Of a DNA stretch of 64,000 nucleotides, positions 17,768 to 28,649 are shown in pieces; position 1 is the stretch's first letter; every line of letters starts with the position of its first letter. The notes below the pieces were generated by a model. It searched no databases and was not told the origin of the DNA. It worked only from the letters and a program-made list of their open reading frames with translations. Both the position numbers and the translations under genes were made by a program. The DNA comes from Arthrobacter gengyunqii (GTDB lineage: Bacteria > Actinomycetota > Actinomycetes > Actinomycetales > Micrococcaceae), in NCBI RefSeq assembly GCF_023022985.1, contig NZ_CP095461.1, positions 930,001-994,000 of the forward strand, given 5' to 3'.

Positions 17768-18130
17768 ATGATCGGCTCATGGCACGCGACCGTGATTGAC
17801 TGTCCGGACCCGGATTCGCTGGCGTCCTTCTACGAATCCCTGCTGGGCATGATCCGCGTGGAGCATGAGGATGACGGCTCCTGGGTCACCATTGGCGACG
17901 CACCGGACCGCCCGGCGCTCGCATTCCAGCGGGTGTCCGGGTACACGCCGCCGCAGTGGCCTGGTCAGGACATTCCCCAGCAGCTGCATCTGGACGTCAG
18001 AGTGCCGGACCTGGACCTCGCCGAAGCGCAGGTCCTTGCCCTGGAAGCCACGAGTATGGACAGCGGAAGCGAGTCATTCCGGGTGTTCCTGGATCCCGCC
18101 GGGCATCCGTTCTGCTTGGTCGCCTGGTAG
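17768..18130 (+). CDS. VOC family protein (glyoxalase-like)
   Basis: 120 residues in one vicinal-oxygen-chelate module: a beta-alpha start (ATVIDCPDPDSLASFYESLLG) and the matching second half (QLHLDVRVPDLDLAEAQVLALEA) ending in FLDPAGHPFCLV. Such proteins are metal-dependent lyases, dioxygenases or drug-binding proteins; the substrate cannot be told. GGAGG lies seven bases before ATG, and it probably shares a transcript with the SDR gene. Confidence 0.88.
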   Translation: MIGSWHATVIDCPDPDSLASFYESLLGMIRVEHEDDGSWVTIGDAPDRPALAFQRVSGYTPPQWPGQDIPQQLHLDVRVPDLDLAEAQVLALEATSMDSGSESFRVFLDPAGHPFCLVAW

Positions 18131-18225
18131 CGGGGTCCGCCCAGGACATCAGCGGGGAGGGCAACAGGTTTCGCCGGGGGAGGACGGTTTAACGGCTTCC
18201 CTTCCGAGTTTGAGACAATGAAGCC

Positions 18226-18741
18226 ATGCAGTCCCTCCCTCACGGCATGAAGCCGCAGACCTCGTCCAAGCCCCGCCGCGGCGTGAGCCAGAAAATGGCA
18301 TCCTACGGCATGACCCTGATGCTGTTTGTTTTCCTCGTTGCCGTGCTGTTTGCAGCCAACGAGAACGACTTCGTCGGGTGGGTGGTAGCCATCATTTCGC
18401 TGATTTGGCTCTGCCTGTTTGCCTTTGTGGTCTTCAGTGTCCGCGGAGCCGCGCGCAAGGCGGGAGCGAAGCTCGCTGAAGCACAGGACACCCTCAACCG
18501 GGCGGCCGGCGGCACACCGAGTGTGCAGGTCATTGACGAGGCCACCACCATCCGGGACCAGAAGCTGGATCACAGCTTCAAGATTGTCCAGGTGCAGGCC
18601 CGCGTCATCCGGGAGAACCTCGGCAAGGATGAGGACCAGGTGAACCGCGCCCTGGAGACCATCGAGATCACGTCGCACAACGCCCGTTCCATGATCAAGA
18701 AGGACGACGACGGCCCCGTGGAGGGCACCCTGGTGGATTAG
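18226..18741 (+). CDS. Unknown small membrane protein
   Basis: 171 residues, not assigned to a named family. Basic N-terminus (KPQTSSKPRRGVSQK), two transmembrane helices at about 27-45 and 50-72, then a cytosolic charged helical domain (residues 75-171) rich in Glu, Asp and Lys. Stand-alone gene; no Shine-Dalgarno is obvious. Confidence 0.75.
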   Translation: MQSLPHGMKPQTSSKPRRGVSQKMASYGMTLMLFVFLVAVLFAANENDFVGWVVAIISLIWLCLFAFVVFSVRGAARKAGAKLAEAQDTLNRAAGGTPSVQVIDEATTIRDQKLDHSFKIVQVQARVIRENLGKDEDQVNRALETIEITSHNARSMIKKDDDGPVEGTLVD

Positions 18742-18859
18742 TCCCACCCCTGCCGCCGGGGACAGGCATCCCAGCGGTCCAACAGCCGGAGAAAGCGGAC
18801 ACCAGACTGTGCGGACGCGACGCGTGCCGCCCCAAAGTGAACCGCACGCTACTGAGGAG

Positions 18860-18865
18860 TATGGT
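18860..18865 (+). promoter_or_regulatory. -10 box deciding the xthA start
   Basis: TATGGT, seven bases before GTG 18873. It supports a leaderless start at that GTG instead of the in-frame ATG at 18861, which would lie within the box. Confidence 0.45.
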
Positions 18866-18872
18866 TATTCGC

Positions 18873-20766
<1,894 letters not shown>

Positions 20767-20769
20767 CCC

Positions 20770-21348
20770 ATGAGCCTCTGGAACCCGATGATCCAAACTG
20801 CCACCGTCGAGGGCGACGGCGGCCGCAAGGACGTGCCCGACTGCACCGGTGTGGGGATCGTGATCGGTGTGCCTGAGCCCATGGCCACTGAACTGCGCCG
20901 GGCAAGGGCCTCATGCGGGGACCCCATGGCTGCGGTCATCCCGGCCCACATCACGGTGGTCACCACCACGGAAACCAATGACTGGGAGGCTATGGCAGCG
21001 CATGTGCGCAGGGTGGCCAGGAGGCATGCCGCTTTTGATGTGACCCTGCGGGGTACGGCCACGTTCCGTCCCGTCTCTCCGGTGGTCTACGTGCGGGTGG
21101 ATGAAGGCTACGAGGAGTGCACCGCCCTGCACAAGGAAATGCAGAGCGGCCCGCTGGCACGGGACCTGCCCTTCCCCTACCACCCTCACGTCACTGTGGC
21201 CCACGACGTGAGCGAGGCCGGCATGGACATGGCCATGCACGCCCTGCGGGACTACGAGTCGCGGTTTACGGTGAGCACCGTCGGGCTGTATGAGCACGAT
21301 GTGAGCGGTCTGTGGAAACTGCGCGAAGAGGTTGCACTCCGGCGCTGA
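20770..21348 (+). CDS. 2'-5' RNA ligase/2H phosphoesterase family protein
   Basis: 192 residues with the two H-x-T/S-x motifs of the 2H superfamily: HITV near residue 59 and HVTV near 142. Members cleave or form 2'-5' or cyclic phosphodiesters in RNA; the substrate here is unknown. Three bases separate it from trpS, so it is probably co-transcribed. Confidence 0.85.
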   Translation: MSLWNPMIQTATVEGDGGRKDVPDCTGVGIVIGVPEPMATELRRARASCGDPMAAVIPAHITVVTTTETNDWEAMAAHVRRVARRHAAFDVTLRGTATFRPVSPVVYVRVDEGYEECTALHKEMQSGPLARDLPFPYHPHVTVAHDVSEAGMDMAMHALRDYESRFTVSTVGLYEHDVSGLWKLREEVALRR

Positions 21349-21381
21349 TTCAGCGCTAAGCCCGCCTGCTCCCGCTGAGGG

Positions 21382-22173
21382 TCAATCTTCTTCAGCTGCT
21401 GTGCTTCCTCCGCCGGTCAGGTAGACGGCGGACCAGGCTGCAATGATGTCCGCGGCCCGGCTGGTTTGGCCACGGTCCACCATCAGATGGTCGCTGCCCT
21501 CCAGGGAAATGAAGTTGCGGGGGTGGCGTGCGGTGGAGAAGATCTCGCTGGCATTGTCGATGCCCACAGTGTTGTCGGTGGGGGAATGCATCACGAGCAG
21601 GGGACGGTGCAGTTCCCTGATGCACCCGGTCAGGTCATGGGACTCGAGGTCGCTCATCAGCTCTTCCCTGATCTCCATGTTCCGTCCGCCCAGGTCCACC
21701 TGCGCCGAACCCTCCTGCAGGATGGTGTCCCTCTCATGTTCGAACAGGTGAACCACATGGGAGGGCTGGAAGGGAGCAGCGATCGTGACGACGGCGTCGA
21801 CGTCCGGAAGGTTCCCCGCCGCGGCCAGGACGGCTGCTCCGCCCAAGGAATGGCCGATCAGCAGCGAAGCCTTCCGTCCCTCACCGCGCATAAATGCCAC
21901 GGCGCTGCGGACATCAGCCACCTTAGTGCTGAACGTTCCGTCTTCCCATGCTCCGCTGGAGCCGCCCAGTCCGGCCGCATCGTAGCGCAGGACCCCGATG
22001 CCGTGCCCGGCGAGGGCCTTGGAGATGCGTGATGCGGCGGCACTGTTCTTGCCCAGTGTGAAGCCGTGGCAGAACACCGCCCAGGCGCGGACCTCGCCGT
22101 CGGGCAGATCAAGGGTGCCGGCAAGGGTGGTGTTGTTGACGCCGGGAAAAGACACGGACTCGAATACGGGCAT
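21382..22173 (-). CDS. Alpha/beta hydrolase
   Basis: 263 residues. Nucleophile elbow GHSLGG near residue 107, oxyanion region FCHGFTLGKNS near 35, an acidic residue in HSPTDNTVG near 205, and the catalytic His in LEGSDHLM near 233. The style is that of the peptidase S9/DLH-like hydrolases often fused to OsmC; no OsmC domain here. TAGGTT six bases before ATG 22173 indicates a leaderless start. Confidence 0.9.
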   Translation of the reverse strand: MPVFESVSFPGVNNTTLAGTLDLPDGEVRAWAVFCHGFTLGKNSAAASRISKALAGHGIGVLRYDAAGLGGSSGAWEDGTFSTKVADVRSAVAFMRGEGRKASLLIGHSLGGAAVLAAAGNLPDVDAVVTIAAPFQPSHVVHLFEHERDTILQEGSAQVDLGGRNMEIREELMSDLESHDLTGCIRELHRPLLVMHSPTDNTVGIDNASEIFSTARHPRNFISLEGSDHLMVDRGQTSRAADIIAAWSAVYLTGGGSTAAEED

Positions 22174-22179
22174 GGAAAC

Positions 22180-22185
22180 AACCTA
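22180..22185 (-). promoter_or_regulatory. -10 box of a leaderless promoter
   Basis: TAGGTT on the minus strand, six bases before the hydrolase ATG. Confidence 0.5.
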
Positions 22186-22199
22186 TACATCAAATGGAC

Positions 22200-22245
22200 G
22201 GAGGCGGCGTCCGGCTGCCCTTTCGGGCTGCCAGACGCCGCCTCC
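22200..22245 (-). terminator. sdh operon terminator
   Basis: A 12-bp outer stem (22200-22211 with 22234-22245) and an inner GC stem closed by a TTTC loop, 19 bases after the sdhB stop. Confidence 0.8.
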
Positions 22246-22263
22246 GGCGGCGAAACGGAACTG

Positions 22264-23040
22264 CTAGACGGAGCGGCTCAGGATGGCCTGCTTGACCTCG
22301 GCAATTGCCTTGGTCACCTGAATGCCGCGGGGGCATGCTTCCGAGCAGTTGAACGTGGTGCGGCAGCGCCACACGCCTTCCTTGTCATTAAGGATTTCCA
22401 GGCGCATGTCTCCGGCGTCGTCACGCGAGTCGAAGATGAAGCGGTGGGCATTCACAATGGCAGCCGGGCCGAAGTACTGGCCGTCGGTCCAGAACACCGG
22501 GCAGGAAGACGTGCACGCAGCGCAAAGGATGCACTTGGTGGTGTCGTCGAACCGTTCCCGGTCTTCCGCGGACTGCAGGCGTTCCTTGGTGGGCTCGTGG
22601 CCCTTGGTGATCAGGAACGGCATGATTTCACGGTAGGACTGGAAGAACGGTTCCATGTCCACGATCAGGTCCTTCTCCACGGGGAGACCCTTGATGGGCT
22701 CCACGAGGATGGGCTTGGACGTGTCCAGGTCCTTCAGCAAGGTCTTGCAGGCCAGCCGGTTGCGGCCGTTGATGCGCATGGCATCGGAGCCGCAGACACC
22801 GTGGGCGCAGGAGCGGCGGAAGGAGACGGAACCGTCATGCTCCCACTTGACCTTGTGCAGGGCGTCCAGCACGCGGTCCGTGCCGTACATGGTCAGCTTC
22901 CACTCGTCCCAGTATCCTTCGTCAGATACCTCGGGGTTGTAGCGGCGGACCTTGAGCGTGATCTCGAACGAGGGGATGTCCCCGCCCACAGATTCCGGGA
23001 GTTCGATCTTGGAGGCAGGCTCCGCGATTTCCGTTGTCAT
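22264..23040 (-). CDS. sdhB: Succinate dehydrogenase iron-sulfur subunit
   Basis: 258 residues, electron-transfer subunit of complex II. The [2Fe-2S] ligands are in RRSCAHGVCGSDA and the following NRLACK; the [4Fe-4S]/[3Fe-4S] ligands are in CILCAACTSSCP and CSEACPRGI. Last gene of sdhCDAB; its ATG overlaps the sdhA stop by one base. Confidence 0.97.
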   Translation of the reverse strand: MTTEIAEPASKIELPESVGGDIPSFEITLKVRRYNPEVSDEGYWDEWKLTMYGTDRVLDALHKVKWEHDGSVSFRRSCAHGVCGSDAMRINGRNRLACKTLLKDLDTSKPILVEPIKGLPVEKDLIVDMEPFFQSYREIMPFLITKGHEPTKERLQSAEDRERFDDTTKCILCAACTSSCPVFWTDGQYFGPAAIVNAHRFIFDSRDDAGDMRLEILNDKEGVWRCRTTFNCSEACPRGIQVTKAIAEVKQAILSRSV

Positions 23041-24806
23041 TAGTACTTCCTCACCATCGGCTCGTAGCGCGTGAAGACGACCGGCTTGGTGTCCAGCCGA
23101 ATGCCGGCGGTGTGCTCGTCATTGGCGGCTTCATCAACCTTGTACGCCATCGAATGCTTCATGAAATTCTCGTCGTCACGCTCGGGGAAGTCCTCACGGA
23201 AGTGTCCGCCGCGTGATTCCTCGCGGTGCAGCGCTGCCACGGTCATGACCTTGGCGAGTTCCAGCAGGAAGCCCAGTTCCACGGCTTCCAGCAGGTCCAG
23301 ATTGAAGCGCTTGCCCTTGTCCTGGACGCTGATCTTCTTGTACCGCTCTTCGAGCGAGGCAATGTCGGTCAGCACCTGGTTCAGCGTGTCTGCGGTGCGG
23401 AACACCTGCATGTTGGCATCCATGGTGTTCTGCAGGTCCCGGCGGATTTCCGCAACCCGCTCGGTTCCCTCGGAGTTGCGGACCATGTCCAGCAGCTCGA
23501 TCGTGGTGGCTTCCGGGTTTTCCGGCAGGTCCACGAAATCAGCGCTCAGGGCATACTCGGCGGCGTAAATGCCGGCGCGCTTGCCGAAAACGTTGATGTC
23601 CAGCAGGGAGTTGGTGCCCAAGCGGTTGGAGCCGTGCACGGAGACACAGGCCACTTCACCGGCTGCGTACAGGCCCGGGATCACGGTGTCGTTGTCCTGG
23701 AGGACTTCGGCCTTGATGTTGGTCGGGATGCCGCCCATCGCGTAGTGCGCGGTGGGGAACACCGGCACCGGCTCAGTGTAGGGCTCCACACCGAGGTAAG
23801 TGCGGGCAAACTCCGTGATGTCCGGGAGCTTGGCGTCAATGTGCGCCGGTTCCAGGTGCGTCAGGTCCAACAGGACGTAGTCCTTGTTCGGGCCGCAGCC
23901 GCGGCCCTCGCGGACCTCGTTGGCCATGGAGCGGGCCACGATGTCACGGGGAGCAAGGTCCTTGATGGTGGGGGCGTAGCGCTCCATGAAGCGCTCACCC
24001 TCGGAGTTGCGCAGGATGGCGCCTTCGCCGCGTGCTGCTTCGGAAAGCAGGATGCCCAGGCCTGCGAGGCCTGTCGGATGGAACTGGAAGAACTCCATGT
24101 CTTCCAGGGGGATGCCGCGGCGGAACGCGATGCCCATGCCGTCACCGGTGAGGGTGTGTGCGTTGGAGGTGGTCTTGAAGACCTTGCCCGCGCCGCCGGA
24201 GGCGAACACCACGGACTTGGCCTGGAAGACGTGCAGTTCGCCGCTGGCCAGATCGTAGGAGACGACGCCGGCAACGCGCTTCTGCCCGAAGCTGTCCGTA
24301 ACGGTCAGGAGGTCCAGAACGTAGTACTCGTTGTAGAACTCCACGTTGTGCTTGACGCAGTTTTGGTACAGCGTCTGCAGAATCATGTGGCCGGTGCGGT
24401 CAGCCGCGTAGCAGGCACGGCGGACCGGTGCCTTGCCGTGGTCGCGGGTGTGGCCGCCGAAGCGCCGCTGGTCAATGCGGCCCTCGGGCGTGCGGTTGAA
24501 GGGCAGGCCCATCTTTTCCAGGTCCAGCACGGCGTCGATGGCTTCTTTGGCCATGACCTCGGCTGCATCCTGGTCCACCAGGTAGTCACCGCCCTTGACG
24601 GTGTCAAAGGTGTGCCATTCCCAGTTGTCTTCTTCGACGTTGGCCAGTGCTGCGCACATGCCGCCCTGTGCCGCACCGGTGTGCGATCGGGTGGGGTACA
24701 GCTTGGTCAGTACCGCCGTATGTGCGCGCTGGCCGGATTCAATGGCGGCACGCATACCGGCGCCGCCGGCGCCGACGATGACGACGTCGTACTTATGGAC
24801 CTGCAT
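23040..24806 (-). CDS. sdhA: Succinate dehydrogenase flavoprotein subunit
   Basis: 588 residues. FAD-binding GAGGAGMRAAI at the N-terminus, the covalent-FAD histidine in TRSHTGAAQGG near residue 42, the HPTGLAG substrate loop, and the RRACYAADRTGH region with the catalytic arginine. Oxidises succinate to fumarate and hands electrons to SdhB. The ATG is eight bases after AAAGAG; a 72-base gap separates it from sdhD. Confidence 0.97.
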   Translation of the reverse strand: MQVHKYDVVIVGAGGAGMRAAIESGQRAHTAVLTKLYPTRSHTGAAQGGMCAALANVEEDNWEWHTFDTVKGGDYLVDQDAAEVMAKEAIDAVLDLEKMGLPFNRTPEGRIDQRRFGGHTRDHGKAPVRRACYAADRTGHMILQTLYQNCVKHNVEFYNEYYVLDLLTVTDSFGQKRVAGVVSYDLASGELHVFQAKSVVFASGGAGKVFKTTSNAHTLTGDGMGIAFRRGIPLEDMEFFQFHPTGLAGLGILLSEAARGEGAILRNSEGERFMERYAPTIKDLAPRDIVARSMANEVREGRGCGPNKDYVLLDLTHLEPAHIDAKLPDITEFARTYLGVEPYTEPVPVFPTAHYAMGGIPTNIKAEVLQDNDTVIPGLYAAGEVACVSVHGSNRLGTNSLLDINVFGKRAGIYAAEYALSADFVDLPENPEATTIELLDMVRNSEGTERVAEIRRDLQNTMDANMQVFRTADTLNQVLTDIASLEERYKKISVQDKGKRFNLDLLEAVELGFLLELAKVMTVAALHREESRGGHFREDFPERDDENFMKHSMAYKVDEAANDEHTAGIRLDTKPVVFTRYEPMVRKY

Positions 24807-24878
24807 ACCAGATGCTCTTTCTGTTGAAACTGAGAAAACTTTTTGTGGAGTCCGTCCAAGTAAGGGGCGGACCTGCGG

Positions 24879-25358
24879 CTAGGCCTTGCAGAAGTCCGCG
24901 ATCAGGTCGGCGGGGGCGCCGGCGGGGCACGGATCAAAGGTGAAAATCACCAGGGTGCCGAGCACAATGATCACGACGGATGCAACGTAGAGGATGGTCT
25001 TCAGCGCCATCCGGGTGGAGTTCTTGTCTGCGTAGTCGTTGATGATCACGCGGACACCGTTGGTTCCGTGGAGCATGGCCAGCCAAAGCATGACCAGGTC
25101 CCAGACCTGCCAAAGCGGGCTCGCCCACTTGCCGGCAACAAAACCAAAGTCAATGGCCTTGACGCCGTCGCCCACCATGAGGTTGACGAAGAGGTGGGTG
25201 AAGATCAGCACGATGAGGAGGGCACCGGAGATGCGCATGAACAGCCATGCGATCATCTCGAAGTTGCCTTTTCCACCCGCAGTGCGCGCGTACTTGGGGG
25301 CGATTCGGCCGGAGCGCGGAGCCTCGACGGAGACGGCTTCGTTGGTTGATGTACTCAT
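24879..25358 (-). CDS. sdhD: Succinate dehydrogenase membrane anchor subunit
   Basis: 159 residues with three transmembrane helices near 38-58, 83-103 and 125-147. The histidine in FTHLFVN and the HGTNGVRVIINDY motif match SdhD heme/quinone site features. The N-terminal 30 residues are polar. Only three bases separate it from sdhC. Confidence 0.93.
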   Translation of the reverse strand: MSTSTNEAVSVEAPRSGRIAPKYARTAGGKGNFEMIAWLFMRISGALLIVLIFTHLFVNLMVGDGVKAIDFGFVAGKWASPLWQVWDLVMLWLAMLHGTNGVRVIINDYADKNSTRMALKTILYVASVVIIVLGTLVIFTFDPCPAGAPADLIADFCKA

Positions 25359-25361
25359 GGC

Positions 25362-25742
25362 TTAGTGACCCCCGAAAATGATGGGAAGGGTACGAACGGA
25401 GAAAACGATCATGGTGACCGCCCACAGGCCGACGACGCTCCACAGCATCTGGCGCTGGTACTTGGGGCCCTTCTTCCAGAAGTCAATCAGGATCACACGC
25501 ACGCCGTTAAAGGCGTGGAACACGATGGCGGCGACGAGGCCGATCTCGCCGAGGCCCATGATGGGGTTCTTGTATGAACCGATCACCACGTTGTAGGCCT
25601 CCGGTGAAACACGCACCAGTGAGGTATCCAAAACGTGGACCAAAAGGAAGAAGAAGATCACCACGCCGGTAATACGGTGTGCAACCCACGACCACTGGCC
25701 TTCACGGCCGCGGTAGAGCGTGCCTGCTGGTAACTTCGACAC
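25362..25742 (-). CDS. sdhC: Succinate dehydrogenase cytochrome b subunit
   Basis: 126 residues with three transmembrane helices. SWVAHRITGVVIFFFLLVHV contains the SxxHRxTG quinone/heme motif, and HAFNGVRVILID follows. GTG 25742 is chosen because GGAGG lies eight bases upstream; the frame is open 29 codons further but without family similarity. Confidence 0.93.
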   Translation of the reverse strand: MSKLPAGTLYRGREGQWSWVAHRITGVVIFFFLLVHVLDTSLVRVSPEAYNVVIGSYKNPIMGLGEIGLVAAIVFHAFNGVRVILIDFWKKGPKYQRQMLWSVVGLWAVTMIVFSVRTLPIIFGGH

Positions 25743-25829
25743 TGAATTTTCCTCCCTGCGACGCAGCGGCGCTGGCGTGTTTTCCACGCAGTGATGACGC
25801 CGGTGCGACAGCAATATAAGCTCAAGCAT

Positions 25830-25858
25830 AATCTAGGTCCCCCGCTGGGCGCTTTCAA
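25830..25858 (-). promoter_or_regulatory. sdhCDAB promoter
   Basis: On the minus strand, TTGAAA (25853-25858), a 17-base spacer and TAGATT (25830-25835): a good housekeeping promoter. The expected start is near 25823, leaving an 80-base leader before sdhC. Confidence 0.65.
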
Positions 25859-25875
25859 TTTAGGTGGCCCTATCA

Positions 25876-25891
25876 TGTGACCCTCGTTACA
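25876..25891. promoter_or_regulatory. CRP/GlxR-like binding site
   Basis: TGTGA-CCCTCG-TTACA, one mismatch from the TGTGA-N6-TCACA consensus. Its centre is about 60 bases upstream of the predicted sdh start, the usual class I activator position. GlxR is known to bind upstream of sdh in Corynebacterium; the assignment here is by analogy. Confidence 0.6.
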
Positions 25892-25954
25892 CTGCGTGAC
25901 ACTGATGACTGCGGACTCCGAGCGTCACTCCGGGCTGCACCGGGCGCCGTCGGC

Positions 25955-25960
25955 TAATCT
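25955..25960 (+). promoter_or_regulatory. -10 box upstream of manC
   Basis: TAATCT eight bases before ATG 25969, no Shine-Dalgarno; probably leaderless or nearly so. Confidence 0.4.
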
Positions 25961-25968
25961 TGGCTCTG

Positions 25969-27108
25969 ATGAATACCGAACCGACAAACCCTGATCCTTC
26001 CGCAGCGGACTTCGACCGCTTTTACGGCGTCATTCCTGCGGGCGGAGTTGGCACGCGCCTGTGGCCGCTGTCCCGGGCCGCTGCCCCCAAGTTTCTCCAC
26101 GACCTGACAGGGTCGGGGTCCACACTGATCCGGGCCACCTATGACCGTCTGCGTCCGCTCAGCGGTGACCGCGTCATGGTGGTGACCGGTACGCTGCACC
26201 GCCAGGCGGTGCGCAAGCAACTTCCCGAGATCTCCAATGAAAACCTTGTTCTGGAGCTGGAGCCCAAGGATTCTGCTGCGGCCATCGGGCTCGCGGCAGC
26301 CATCCTCTTTAAAAGGGATCCGCACATCATCATGGGTTCCTTTGCGGCGGACCAGGTCATTGCACCGGTGGACGTCTTCCAGGACGCGGTGCGGGAGGCG
26401 ATCCACACTGCAGCGCAGGGGTTCATCGTCACGATCGGCATCCACCCCACCCACGCCGCCACCGGATTCGGGTACATCCGTGCAGGTGATCCGCTGGAGA
26501 TTGCAGGGGCGCCGAGTGCGCACTCGGTCGTTGAATTCGTGGAGAAGCCCTCGGAAGAGGTGGCGCGGACCTACCTGAAGAACGGGCATTACAGCTGGAA
26601 CGCAGGAATGTTCGTGGCGCCGGTGGACCTGATGCTCAAGCACCTGGAAGCGAACGAGCCGGAACTCTACATCGGCCTGATGGAGATAGCCGAGGCTTGG
26701 GACACTCCGAAGCGGCGTGAAGTGGTGCGCCGGGTCTGGCCCACGCTGCCCAAGATCGCGATTGATTACGCCGTAGCGGAGCCCGCAGCGGCTGCCGGCG
26801 ATGTCGCCATGATCCCGGGCATCTTTAATTGGGACGACGTCGGAGACTTCGCCGCAATCGGCCGCCTGAACCCAGCAGAGGAAAACAGCGACCTCACCGT
26901 GATGGGTGAAGGCGCTCGGGTTTACTCGGAGAATGCCTCAGGAATCGTGGTGTCGGACACCAAGCGGGTAATCGCCCTGATCGGCATAGAGGATGTTGTC
27001 ATCGTCGACACCCAGGACGCGTTGCTGGTCACCACCAAGGAACATGCCCAGGAAGTAAAAAAGGCCGTGGAGCATCTGAAGGCCAGCGGGGACACCGACG
27101 TCCTGTAA
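25969..27108 (+). CDS. Mannose-1-phosphate guanylyltransferase
   Basis: 379 residues. Nucleotidyltransferase start YGVIPAGGVGTRLWPLSR (GGxGxRLWPxSR) near residue 20, with FVEKPSEE and NAGMFVAPVD (ManC/RfbM type) further on. Makes GDP-mannose from GTP and mannose-1-P for glycan and glycolipid synthesis. It lacks the C-terminal isomerase domain of the bifunctional form. Divergent from sdhC; gene symbol manC would fit but paralogues exist. Confidence 0.92.
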   Translation: MNTEPTNPDPSAADFDRFYGVIPAGGVGTRLWPLSRAAAPKFLHDLTGSGSTLIRATYDRLRPLSGDRVMVVTGTLHRQAVRKQLPEISNENLVLELEPKDSAAAIGLAAAILFKRDPHIIMGSFAADQVIAPVDVFQDAVREAIHTAAQGFIVTIGIHPTHAATGFGYIRAGDPLEIAGAPSAHSVVEFVEKPSEEVARTYLKNGHYSWNAGMFVAPVDLMLKHLEANEPELYIGLMEIAEAWDTPKRREVVRRVWPTLPKIAIDYAVAEPAAAAGDVAMIPGIFNWDDVGDFAAIGRLNPAEENSDLTVMGEGARVYSENASGIVVSDTKRVIALIGIEDVVIVDTQDALLVTTKEHAQEVKKAVEHLKASGDTDVL

Positions 27109-27170
27109 CGGGCTTCATTTGGACGCGTAACACAGAACATCGTCACACGGTTCCCGTAACAGGAGCCTCA

Positions 27171-28394
27171 GTGGCTACCCTAGAAAATGTGTCTACAATC
27201 CCACTGAACAGTTCATCGGTACCCTCCATGCGGGGGAGCGTCGCACCGATTCTGGGTGAGCTGATCGCGTTCCGCCGGGACCTTCACCAGCACCCGGAAT
27301 TGTCGACGAAGGAATTTCGCACGACGGACCGCATCGTTGAGGCTCTGGAAGCGGCAGGCCTGCACCCGGTCCGGCTGGAAGGCACGGGTGCCTACGTGGA
27401 CATCGGGGACGGGCCGCTGCTGATTGGCCTGCGTGCCGACATTGACGCGCTGCCGGTGCTCGAGGAGACCGGACTGCCGTACGCGTCCGTCAACACCGGC
27501 ATCACCCATGCCTGTGGCCATGACATCCACACCACGGTGATGGTGGGCGTGGCGCAGATCCTGGCCAAGCTCAACGACGCGGGAGCCCTCGGCGGACGGG
27601 TCCGGATTGTTTTTCAGCCCGCTGAAGAGGTCATGCCCGGCGGTGCGCTGGGCGTCATCAAACAAGGTGTCCTGGAAGGGATGCCTCGGATCCTGGCGCT
27701 GCACTGCGATCCGCGGATCGACGTTGGGCAGGTGGGCACCCGGATTGGGGCCATTACCTCGGCATCGGACACCATCCGCATTGAACTGACCGGCCGCGGC
27801 GGCCACACCTCCCGGCCGCACCTCACCGAGGACCTCGTCTTTGCACTGGCGGAGATCGCCGTCAGCGTCCCCGCCGTGCTGTCCCGCCGCATCGATGTGC
27901 GCAGCGGAGTGTCGGTTGTCTGGGGCCAAATGCATGCCGGCTCCGCGCCCAACGCCATTCCCGCGCACGGCTTTATGGCCGGAACCATGCGCTGCCTGGA
28001 CGCTGAAGCCTGGTACGCAGCCGGGGAACTGCTGGACGACGTCGTCCGCCAGATAGCTGCGCCCTTCGGCGTGGATGTGACGCTGGAACACACCCGGGGC
28101 GTGCCGCCGGTCATTAATACTGACGCGGAGACGAGCCTGATCGAGGTCGCAGCACGCGCGGAACTGGGGGAGGACTCCATCGTCCTGGCGCCGCAGTCTA
28201 TGGGCGGCGAGGACTTCGCCTGGATGACGCAGGCCGTGCCCGGTGCTCTGATGCGGCTGGGGACGCGCACGCCCGGCGGCGAAACCTATGACCTGCACCG
28301 CGGCGACTACGACCCTGATGAGCTGGCAATCAGCACCGGCGTCAGCGTGATGGCAGCGGCCGCGGTACGGGCTGCGCGGAGATTGCGGCACTAG
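27171..28394 (+). CDS. M20 family amidohydrolase
   Basis: 407 residues, similar to hippurate hydrolase/IAA-amino-acid hydrolase (peptidase M20D). FRRDLHQHPELSTKE, GLRADIDALPVLEET, HACGHDIHTTVMVG (metal-binding CGHD), FQPAEEVMPGGA, and QSMGGEDFAW near the C-terminus are all intact. Removes an acyl or aminoacyl group from an amino acid; the physiological substrate is unknown. GTG 27171 follows AGGAG with six bases. Confidence 0.93.
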   Translation: MATLENVSTIPLNSSSVPSMRGSVAPILGELIAFRRDLHQHPELSTKEFRTTDRIVEALEAAGLHPVRLEGTGAYVDIGDGPLLIGLRADIDALPVLEETGLPYASVNTGITHACGHDIHTTVMVGVAQILAKLNDAGALGGRVRIVFQPAEEVMPGGALGVIKQGVLEGMPRILALHCDPRIDVGQVGTRIGAITSASDTIRIELTGRGGHTSRPHLTEDLVFALAEIAVSVPAVLSRRIDVRSGVSVVWGQMHAGSAPNAIPAHGFMAGTMRCLDAEAWYAAGELLDDVVRQIAAPFGVDVTLEHTRGVPPVINTDAETSLIEVAARAELGEDSIVLAPQSMGGEDFAWMTQAVPGALMRLGTRTPGGETYDLHRGDYDPDELAISTGVSVMAAAAVRAARRLRH

Positions 28395-28442
28395 CCCCAG
28401 GCTGGCCCCCTTGTTGCACCTGCCCGGCAGACGTATCGCGTC

Positions 28443-28500
28443 ATTTGCTTGCAAATAATAACAACATGTAAACAAATTCATCCCCTGAGCGTTATTTGCA
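28443..28500. repeat. ATTTGC/GCAAAT half-sites, putative operator
   Basis: ATTTGC at 28443-28448 faces GCAAAT at 28451-28456 across TT, and a third copy, TTATTTGCA, stands at 28492-28500; TGCAAATAA (28450-28458) and TTATTTGCA form a 9-bp inverted repeat 33 bases apart. The stretch is AT-rich against its surroundings and lies about 150 bases upstream of the BMP lipoprotein gene, so it looks like a regulator-binding region. Confidence 0.45.
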
Positions 28501-28649
28501 TCACGGTGTGTGTTGCAGGACATAGGATGGCCTTGCCGCGATCCACCGATGGACGGAGCGCTGCGCCACGCGATGCCCCGCTTCTCCCTGGAGCGGGCAG
28601 GAACAGAGTGACTCTGTGTGTGGACCCCATTTTCTTTCCTGGAGGAACA

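Noticed and set aside
18861..18872. ATG 18861 as the xthA start
   Set aside because: Only one base separates it from GAGGAG, and it lies in a TATGGT -10 box; GTG 18873 fits better.
23226..24827. 533-codon plus-strand open frame over sdhA
   Set aside because: Antisense shadow of a fully conserved gene.
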